A stretch of DNA of 64,000 bases. It comes from Aristolochia californica (lineage: Eukaryota > Streptophyta > Magnoliopsida > Piperales > Aristolochiaceae). Each line of letters begins with the position of its first letter. Within the stretch, counting starts at the first letter, position 1. A program made the translations under genes and the position numbers. Shown here in pieces: positions 56,401 through 64,000 of this stretch. The notes under the pieces were generated by a model. That model was not told the DNA's origin, did not search any database, and saw nothing but the letters and a program-made list of their open reading frames with translations. The stretch covers positions 28,459,208-28,523,207 of the forward strand of contig JARWKL010000009.1 in the NCBI GenBank assembly GCA_029961685.1, written 5' to 3'.

Positions 56401-56739
56401 GAATATCAAGCTATGGCTCACACTGTAAGTGAACTTTTATGGATAAAGACTCTTCTTACCGAATTGAAATTTTATAAAGGAGGTTCCCTGGGCCTACATT
56501 ATGATAATCAAGCAGCTATTCACATTATGTCAAATACATTCTTTCATGAAAGAACTAAACATATTGAAGTGAATTGTCATTATATACGGGAAAAGTTTCA
56601 AGCTGGAATAATTTCTCTTAAATATGTTTCATCTCAAGAGCAAGTAGTAGATATTCTCACCAAACCGGTTACATCCAAAATTCTATCTTATATATGTGGC
56701 AAGCTGGGTATTTATGATGTATTTTTTCCTCCAGCTTGA
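53422..56739 (+). pseudogene. Copia gag-pol pseudogene of C, gag deleted
   Basis: ATG 53422 (MESGHLSNKSNI), with a stop soon after. From DEEDEVYS the sequence jumps directly to the protease linker (STVVTTIASSMLSSS), so most of gag including the zinc knuckle is deleted. The protease reads WIIDSRASHHLLGN (DSG changed to DSR). Integrase at 53990-54720 keeps VDDFTLVTWLF, LRSDNAKEY and TPQQNGVVQRKNRH, with Gln where the catalytic Glu stands in B2 (VAERKNRH). Reverse transcriptase 55230-56150 is broken by stops but retains ALYVDDIIF. RNase H at 56302-56739 ends VFFPPA. Confidence 0.88.
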
Positions 56740-56746
56740 GGGGGAG

Positions 56747-57094
56747 TGTTGGAAGATGGGTTCAAGGCCACAAACTCAAGGCTAGAAGCTCACACGTCAA
56801 TGGAGTGGCAAAGTGGTTATTTATGGTATGTTCCATATGGATGGCATGAAGATGTAAATACGTTGTCTTATTATGTCTTTTAATCTATTGAGTTGTAACC
56901 CAAAGGGTTTTGTAACACTATAAATAAGAGCATTGGCTAAGAGGTAAGGCATTCAAGCCTTCTCCTCTCTTTGAGAAATCATCCAGCCAAACTCTCCTCT
57001 CTCACGTCCTTCTCGCTTCTCCCTCTTCTCTCTCTTCTCTCCTTCTTCTTCCATGTTAACCTAAAGTCCTTCTCATGGGGTCCTAAATTCTACA
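56747..57094 (+). repeat. C 3' LTR
   Basis: 348 bp, TGTTGGAAGATGGGTTC..AAATTCTACA, about 40 bp shorter than the 5' LTR because of a deletion in the CT-rich region. Confidence 0.9.
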
Positions 57095-57696
57095 TGAAGT
57101 AAGTCAAATTCTTCTTCAAAAATAGTCTTCAAGCAGGTAGATGTCATCATATGTTTTATCTTCTGAAGTAATTCAAATTCCTATGCAAAAACAAACTTCT
57201 TTCCTTTGGGGTTCTTAAGAGCCATTTGTAGAACTGAACTCTTAAACGAACCAAAGCTTTTACGAAATGAGCTTATGGTTTTTTCCTTCAATAATAATGT
57301 CTCAACTGGAGAGACGAATGCAAGATAGGTAAGATCATGTTGTTGTAATAAGGAGGTTGGTATCTCAGACAAGTTCAACTGAGGAGCATATATGTTGCTG
57401 AGTAAGAGAATAAAAAACCAAAACCAAGATTACTGATTACTGCTGAACCAACTGAAGCTTTTATGAACTAGTTGTGAGAGAATAAAAACCAAAACCAAAG
57501 CTACTGCAAGGAATCCTCAAAAACAGAGAAGAAAACATGCTTTGAACCTGAGCCATAGAACCTTGTTCAAATAGAGCAATGTTAGAACAATTAACTTCTG
57601 TTTGAGAATCCAGCCATAATATAGAATGGGGAAGCCTCTCACATTGACAAATAAATCCATTCAATCCAAGGAAATTTTTGAATTTTTTTAAAGAGC

Positions 57697-58604
57697 AGAA
57701 TTGGAAGAGTCTTACGTGACTATCACGATAAGAAGTCTTACATAGCTAGAATTATTATGGAAGGAGATCTCACAGAAGAGTTACAGTTAAATGGAGTTTA
57801 AGTTATATTAGTCTTCTATTTATATTTAATTTTTTAATTATGCTATGAGTTATCTTTAAGTGTTAGAGTTTGGGTATAATTGGGACAAGGGTAGTTTAAG
57901 TGTAATTGGACTCTACTACTTTTCTCTACTATAAATAGGGATTCATGCACTCAAATTACAACAAGTGAAGTTTTTCTTTTTTCTTAACAAGGTATCAGAA
58001 AAGGTTCTATGAGTTGACTTGGTCAACCCACAAAGATAATGTGATCCTTTGATGATCTATCATCTCTAGTAGTTTAAGTTCGTATTCTACCTTTTTTTAT
58101 CTTTTCAATCCCAGTACCCATTTTTTTCTTGGTGTTCGCACCTCCATACTGAGATTTTCATATTTCAAATTATATATTGATGGAAATATATTTTAGTGTA
58201 CTTTCTAACGAAAAAATAATTTTGTCAATCGGAGTTTTCTACAAAGAGAAATGGATATTTGATGCAGCAAAGATCAGACTGTAAGGTCTTCAGTACAACG
58301 TATATGGAAGGGTCTTACATGAATCTCATAATAAGAAATCTTACAGAGCAAAACATATTATGGAAGCAGGTATCGCAGAGAAGTTTTAGTTAAAAGGTAT
58401 TTTAGTTATATTAGTCTTCTATTTATGTTCAGTTATTTAGTTATGTTATGACTTATCTTTAAGTGTTAGACTTTGGGTGTAATTGGGACAAGGATAGTTC
58501 AATTGTAATTGGACTCTACTACTTTCCTATATTATAAATAGGAGTTCGTGTACTCAGATTACAACAAGTTGAGTGAAGTATTTCTTTTTTCCAGAAATTC
58601 AACA
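57697..58604 (+). mobile_element. Miniature family A element A7 (TRIM-like)
   Basis: Two direct repeats of ~295 bp (57697-57989, TGGAAGAGTCTTACG..; 58308-58604, TGGAAGGGTCTTACA.. ending AAATTCAACA) around an interior of only ~320 bp. A primer-site remnant GGTATCAGAAAAGG follows the first LTR at about 57990, then GTTGACTTGGTCAACCCAC as in A3. The polypurine tract is not recognisable. The LTRs share the second half of the A LTRs (TTAGAGTTTGGGTATAATTGGGACAAGG). Confidence 0.75.
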
Positions 58605-58975
58605 AAAATAAAGGTGATCTTTATAAGGATCCTTTCTAGATATTGTTAATCCAAAACCAGAAACTTTCCATGGATATATCAATAACCTTCTAATCAGAGA
58701 ATCAAAGTAAGAAACCTTCTAATCGCCTGATATGTGTTCTTGTGCTTAAAAAAAAACACGAGCATTAGTCAATGATCATTCACCAAGTAGCATCTGAAGA
58801 CTCATTCATGCACTTTTAACGAAGTTGTCTTACTGAGTAGCATCCAGAAGACTTTTCTTACAGAAAGAAGAATGCATTCACCGAGCAACATAATAAAAGT
58901 CGTTCATGCAATTTTAACAATAGTTGGCTATAAAAGAAAACAAACTGGAATCTTGAAATCCATGCTCTAATACAA
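58605..58975 (-). other. Interior remnant of I2
   Basis: About 370 bp upstream (minus sense: downstream) of the I2 primer site. It has near-repeats, CTTCTAATC.G twice and TTCATGCA.TTTTAAC twice, with no coding. Confidence 0.45.
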
Positions 58976-59297
58976 TGTTGATTTCAGGATTCCATACTAT
59001 TGAGATCTTCGACTTAAGGAAATGGAAGAGAGAAGAAAGAAGGAGAAGAGAAGAAGAGAAGAGAAGGAGAGGAGATAAGGTAACTGAGAGGAGGGAGAAG
59101 AGATCATGTTGAGGAGAAAATAGTAGAGGATTAGGGTTGTGGACTTATATCCTAACCCTCCCCCTTAAGCTTTATTTGTAGATGCCAATAATACAAAAAT
59201 TACAAATTTACCCTTCACCCTAGTAGGAGTGAATAAGGGACAAAGATCATAAAGTAATTACATCAATGACACCCAAGCTTGTCTATATCTTCTAACA
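58976..59297 (-). repeat. 5' LTR of family I (I2)
   Basis: 322 bp, TGTTGATTTCAGG..TCTTCTAACA on the plus strand; the reverse complement starts TGTTAGAAGATATAGACAAGC like I1. The primer site (TTGTATTAGAGC on the minus strand) is at 58964-58975. It sits in an F LTR. Confidence 0.8.
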
Positions 59298-59676
59298 CCA
59301 TGCACATTGATCGATCAACTTAAAATGTCACACCCAATGGGAAGATATTGATCGATCATACCATTAATCAATAAGTCATATTCTGATAGAAAAATAGTGG
59401 TTACACTCGATTCATCAATCATCTACTTTACACTGGTCGATCAATGTAAACTCAACTTTTTACAAACGGACAAGAAACAAATAGTTTGGCTTGGGGAACT
59501 TATAGGTACCCCACCAAACCTCCCATCAAGAAGTTAATGAGTCTTTAGTGGTATATCCACAAACATTTATTGTCAATCCTTTAAAAATCTTCCTAAAGTG
59601 CATTTTTTGAGAAAGAGTGAGCCAAACTCGAGAAAAATCCTTTCTCTTTTCTCATATCCTCTCCCTTGCATACACA
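59298..59676 (+). repeat. F-family LTR fragment (F4)
   Basis: Collinear with 19633-20010 of the F1 LTR, including GATCGATC pairs and CTTATA.ATACCCCACCAAACCTCCCAT. Cut by I2 on the left and by gypsy E on the right at CATACACA. Confidence 0.8.
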
Positions 59677-59989
59677 TGTTATGGACTCCATAGCATCTCG
59701 GGTAATAAACAGACGTAGGAATTAATTTATGTAATTTATTTTTAGGTGTTATGATGGTTTAATTGTAATTCTCATGGACCTTGTGCCCCTCGATTTGAGC
59801 TGGTTATTTGCATCCCTAATCCTCTTTATATGGGAGAAGGGGCTTGAATGGAAAGGCAAGCATTGAAATCAAAAATAGATTAGAGGTCGGATTCTCCTTT
59901 TTTGAAGTCCAAGGTTGAGCCTCCTTCAAGGCTCAATTCGTTCCCAAATCATTGCACGCACTAAGCATAGAAAGCTCACCTCTTCGTCG
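59677..59989 (+). repeat. Gypsy E LTR and leader
   Basis: Starts TGTTATGGACTCCATAGC, matching the LTR start at 14511. No primer-binding site is visible before the gag ATG at 59990, and only ~310 bp separate them, so the LTR end and primer region seem deleted. The opening 50 bp also read as DVMDSIASRVINRRRN, the C-terminus of the pol frame in the 3' LTR copy. Confidence 0.6.
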
Positions 59990-60990
59990 ATGGAAAATCT
60001 AGAGGAAAGAGGAGAAAGAAGGGTGACGAGATCCATGGCAAGGGAAGATCCTAACATCTCGGTATCAGACAGGACCACCCTTGGGGATTCCTCTTCCCAA
60101 AGTGATTTGCGTCAATTCGTGGAGGAATTGCAGCAGACCATGGAGGAAAATAGAAATCGCACAAAGTCTGCAATTTCTGCCATGAGTGATACTCTGCAAC
60201 ACCTCCTCCGATGTGTGGAGGAAGGCTTTGCTCGAGGCCCTACACCACCGGGCAGTTCCACGCCTCCAGCCGAGCACCTCCCTCCCCAACCGCCACCACT
60301 TCCACCACACTTGCGCCAACAACCTCCCACAACCATGGGACCCCACGCACCAGGGCAAAATACGGTGCCCAGGTATGTCAAGCTTGACTTTCCTACCTAT
60401 GACGGGTCTAAGGATCCCTTGATCTGGTTACACCGCTGTGACCAGTTCTTTTAAAATCAAAGAACACATGCTGATGACCGGGTCCATTTAGCTGCCTTCC
60501 ATATGCTTGATGAAGCACTCCTATGGTACCACCAATTTAATTTGGAGCATCATGTTCATGATTGGAATTTATTTAAAGAATATTACATGTTGAGGTTTGG
60601 TCCTCCTACCCGTAGCAACCCTTTGGGGGATCTGGTGAATTTGAAACAGACTGGAACTTTTGAATTGTATCAGAAACACTTTCAGGAATGCCTAGCCCGC
60701 GCCAGTCGGTTTGTGCCTCCATCGCAGTATGTTAATCTATTTACTACTGGGTTGACAAAGGCCTTACGTCTGGAAGTAGAATTGCATAACCCTCAAGACC
60801 TGGCCCTTGCTATGAACCTTGCAAGGACTATAGATGCCAAATAGCGTGTACTCAAGGAGCCTCTGGTCAAACGACCCACTTGGCCAAGCAGGGCGCCCAC
60901 CATTGCCCCATCATCCTATTCATGGACTCCACGCCTCCAGCCCAATACATTCGTCGCCTGTCTAGACCTGAGATGAAACAACGATGAGCC
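59990..60990 (+). pseudogene. Ty3/gypsy gag of element E
   Basis: ATG 59990 (MENLEERGERRVTRSMARED). An N-terminal coil-like region (FVEELQQTMEENRNR), a Pro-rich linker, then the capsid domain: VPRYVKLDFPTYDGSKDPL, WLHRCDQFF, a TAA at 60452, HMLDEALLWYHQF, FKEYYMLRFGPPTRSNPLGD and the QTGTFELYQKHFQE helix, to a TAG at 60842. Typical chromovirus gag layout; the starting Met is the first in frame after the LTR. Confidence 0.85.
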
Positions 60991-63900
60991 ATGGGGTTGT
61001 GTTATAACTATGATGAAAAATATGTCCAAGGTCACCAATGCAAACGTTTATTCTGGTTGGAGGTATTGGATGAGACAGAGGAAGATCCACCATTGGAAGA
61101 CAGTGTTGAGGCCGAACAGGATGAACCAGCCATTTCCCTCCATGCTATGACTGGCATGCACAACTCCAACACAATACAAGTCCGTGCGGGTTTGCAACAT
61201 CTGCAGTTACTGGCATTAGTAGATTCAGGTAGCACTCAAAATTTCATTAGTGAGCCAGCCACACAACAGTTTGGGTTGCTGATTAAAAATAACACGGGCA
61301 TCTCAGTCTCAGTGGCCAATAGGGCAAAAATTTCAAGTGCAGGCATTTCTCCCTCGACAGAATTTTTTATTGAAGGGCATTAATTCATAGCAGATTTTTT
61401 GGTCATTCCCTGGTTGGGTTTGACTTGGTACTGAGCATTAAATGGGTTTAGACATTGGGGCCCATCTTGTGGGATTTCAAGGCGCTCACCATGACATTTA
61501 CGGCCGACCAGCATCATATTACACTTCATGGCACACATGTTCCCACGCCATGTACTCTTCAAGAAATTCAAGTCCAGGACGCAGATAATTGTAAGTTAAA
61601 TGCTTTACTTACAGAATTTGGTGACTTATTTCAGGTCCCTATTGCACTTCTGCCTATCCGACATTGTGAGCATTGTATCCAATTGAAATTGGGTACTGAG
61701 CCAGTAGTGGTTCGCCCTTACCACTACCCTCACTTACAAAAAGATGAAATTGAGCGCCAGTGCCAGACTATGCTCGCCCAAGGGATTATTCAGCTCAGCA
61801 GGTCTCCATTTTCCTCACCAGTGTTACTCGTCAAGAAGCGTGAAAAATCATGGAGGTTTTGTGTTGACTACAGAGAGCTCAATGCTCATACCATTAAAGG
61901 TAAATTTCCCATTCCAGTGGTTGATGAACTATTAGATGAATTGCATGGTGCCAACTTATTCACCAAACTAGATTTGAAATCAGGATATCACCAGATTCGA
62001 GTTCACTCTTCTGACGTGGAGAAGACAGCATTCCGGACGCACTATGGCATTTTGAGTTTTTAGTCATGCCATTTGGTCTCTCCAACGCACCTCCACCTTC
62101 TAGGCCCTCATGAAAGAGGTATTTCATTCTATCTTAAGGAAGTTTGTTCTTGTCTTTTTTTATGATATCTTGGTTTATAGTAAGCAATGGGAAGAGCACC
62201 TTCAGCATCTGCGCCAGGTGTTCACTATCTTACGCTCCCATCATTTGGTTCTCAACCAATCCAAATGTTCCATGGGAACGTCAGAGGTACCATATCTGGG
62301 CCACATTATCTCAGCATCTGGTGTGAAGGCAGACCATAACAAAATTCAGGCAGTGGTCGACTGGCCTACTCCCACATCAGTCTCAGCGTTACAGGGCTTC
62401 TTGGGACTAGCAGGTTACTACAGGAAATTCATTCGTAACTACGGACAGATTGCAGCTCCGCTCAATAATCTCCTTAAGTGCAATGCTTTTATTTGGTCAG
62501 AGACAACAGCTTCGTCTTTTGAAAATTTGAAGACAACTTTATCATCTATACCGGTACTTTAGCTGCCCAATTTTGATGAATTGTTTGTTATTGAATGTGA
62601 TGCATCTGGAGGAGGTATTGGCGCGGTATTACAGTAGCAGGGAGCTCGGTCAACATCACCACAAATTAGCTGCCTATGAAAGGGAACTTATCGGCTTAGC
62701 CAAAGCCAATCAGCACTGGAGACCCTATCTCTAGGGGCGCCCCTTTATTATCCGGACCCATCATTTCAGTTTAAAGTACTTACTCGAGCAGCGTCTCACC
62801 ACGTCCCCCAGTAGCATTGGTTGAGAAAATTGATGGGATTTGATTTTAAGGTTGAGTATAAACCTAGCCACCTCAACGTGGGGGCAGATGCCTTGTCCCG
62901 CAATGACCTGTCTGAGCCTCAGCTACACGCTATCAGTCAACCCAGATTTCTTTTGCTTGACTTTATTCGGGATTAAACACAACAGCACCCCGAGATCCTT
63001 GAGCTATATCATAATATTGAGCAGAACAAAATGGATAGCACTTGGACCATTCAGGATTGACTCATATTGTTCAGGAATCGGATTTATCTCCATCACACCT
63101 CGCCACTCATTCACAGCATATTATCTACCTTTCATGACAGCACACATGAGGGCCGGCGGAAAACATTATTTCGGATCAGCCTGGATTTTTATTGGCGGGG
63201 CATTAAAAGTAGTGTGACGGACTCTGTGACAACTTACCAGATTTGTCAGCGGAACAAAGCCGAGTCCTTAAGTCTAGCAAGGTTATTCCAACCCCTTCAG
63301 TTACCTTCACAGGTATGGGCCGATATCTCCATGGACTTTATTGATGGACTTCCCCCATCTTCGGGCAAATCAGTTATTTTTGTGGTAGTCAATTGCTTCT
63401 CCAAATATGCACACTTCTTGGCCCTGGCGCACCCTTATATAGCAGCTCACGTTGCCCAGCTCTTCATGGATCATATTGTTAGATTACATGGGGTGCCTGC
63501 GTCCATTACCAGTGACAGAGATGTTGTCTTCACAAGTACTTTCTAGAAGAAACTCTTCAAGCTGCAAGGGACGAAGTTGGCCTTCTCCTCAGCCTACCAC
63601 CCGCAGACCGATGGCCAAACAAAGGTAGTCAACCGCACAATTGAAATGTACCTCCGTTCTTTTGCCGGGGATTCGCCTAAAAGTTGGGTCAGGTGGCTGG
63701 TATGGGTGGAGTTCTGTTATAACACATCCTACAACACTGCACTCGGCACCACTCCTTTCAAGGTCGTCTATGGCAAAGATCCTCCTCGGCTCTTATCCTA
63801 TGAACCTGGATCTTCTAAGGTGACAACTCTTGACCAGGCTTTGGCAGAACGTAATGCACTGCTCAGCCAGGTACACTCTCATTTAGAGGACGCTCAGCTG

Positions 63901-64000
63901 ACAATGAAAGCCAACTATGATAAAAGACATTGCAACTTGGTCTTTTCTCCAGGGGATTATGTGTGGTTTCGTCTTCAACATTACCAGGAACTCTCCCTTA
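60991..64000 (+). pseudogene. Ty3/gypsy pol of element E, runs off the window
   Basis: Zinc knuckle LCYNYDEKYVQGHQCK (second Cys changed to Tyr). Protease LALVDSGSTQNFI (61210-) with DSG intact. Reverse transcriptase 61690-62560 has FCVDYRELNAHTIKGKFPI, LFTKLDLKSGYHQIRV, a frameshift near 62040, and FFYDILVYSK (62155-62185), with Tyr for the first Asp. Then RNase H with stops at 62562, 62637 and 62734. Integrase 63070-64000 has TYQICQRNKAE (first Cys changed), ISMDFIDGLP, ITSDRDVVFTSTF, TAG at 63544, and HPQTDGQTKVVNR with Lys at the usual catalytic Glu. It is cut by the window end before the chromodomain. Confidence 0.9.

Larger units (their letters stand above)
47156..57094 (+). mobile_element. 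Copia element C with nested A5 and D
   Basis: The LTRs are 47156-47546 and 56747-57094, with primer site TGGTATTAGAGC at 47547-47558 and polypurine tract TTGAGGGGGAG before 56747. Perfect TGAAG duplication. The leader is interrupted at 47855-52869 by an A solo LTR that itself contains gypsy D. The remaining element is about 4.9 kb and lacks most of gag. Confidence 0.93.
46880..57690 (-). mobile_element. Copia fragment H2, split by element C
   Basis: Minus-strand H copy. The right part 57095-57690 has gag-like QMALKNPKGKKFV (57190-57240). The left part 46868-47150 has MVPTPNQASPNKASP and protease SPSWIIDSGTSEHLIGN with DSG intact, then FISIANGSQTKV. C is inserted with duplication TGAAG (47151-47155 and 57095-57099). 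No later pol domains remain. Confidence 0.75.

Overview
This window is nuclear DNA of a flowering plant, almost certainly gene-poor heterochromatin-like or intergenic sequence of a repeat-rich genome. Nothing in it looks bacterial or organellar. Nearly every base that can be explained belongs to plant Ty1/copia or Ty3/gypsy LTR retrotransposons, most of them broken and many inserted inside one another. Primer-binding sites complementary to initiator-Met tRNA (TGGTATCAGAGC and variants), polypurine tracts before 3' LTRs and 5-bp target duplications set the boundaries. I cannot name the species, and I see no intact host gene and no tRNA or rRNA gene. Family letters used here are local labels.

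Families. B/C: copia with ~390-bp LTRs starting TGTTGGAAGATGGGCTC (B1 7374-13186, B2 31606-37400, C 47156-57094, plus fragments). A: non-coding LTR elements whose LTR starts match those of B/C (A1 82-2853, A2 24398-26255, A3 from 31477, A4 39689-41953, solo LTR A6 15713-16134, solo LTR A5 47855-52869, miniature A7 57697-58604). F: SIRE/Maximus-like copia with long LTRs full of GATCGATC palindromes (19120-23632, 23633-29383, 44700-46590, 59298-59676). H: copia gag-protease fragments (15364-17220, 44080-44690, 46880-57690). T: Tnt1-like copia (1-81, 2854-4089, solo LTR 20815-21198). G and I: further non-coding LTR families. D/E: Ty3/gypsy elements (4602-15363 with B1 inside; 47950-52517; 59677-64000).

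Layout. 0-4.6 kb: T with A1 inserted, then the 3' end of a minus-strand C-type copia. 4.6-15.4 kb: an apparently chimeric gypsy interrupted by B1. 15.4-17.2 kb: H with solo LTR A6. 17.5-18.9 kb: a diverged AT-rich tandem satellite. 19-29.4 kb: F fragments interrupted by G, which itself contains A2 and a solo LTR. 29.4-30.7 kb: family I. 30.67-43.24 kb: a hAT-like transposon with 15-bp perfect terminal inverted repeats, carrying pieces of an AP180/ANTH-type gene and filled with A3, B2 and A4. 44-46.6 kb: H and reverse-oriented F. 46.6-57.7 kb: a four-layer nest H > C > A5 > D. 57.7-59.7 kb: A7, I and F remnants. 59.7-64 kb: gypsy E, running off the window.

The most interesting content is host sequence inside mobile elements: gypsy D carries a degraded stretch of a CDKAL1-type tRNA methylthiotransferase, PPR-like fragments and a 51-bp minisatellite, and the hAT-like element carries ANTH-domain exons. 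The other main theme is a set of non-coding A elements whose terminal signals match the coding B/C copia, which suggests mobilisation in trans. All polyproteins carry stops or frameshifts, so the elements here are relics. Positions and motifs were read by eye; family names come from motif recognition, not from a search.
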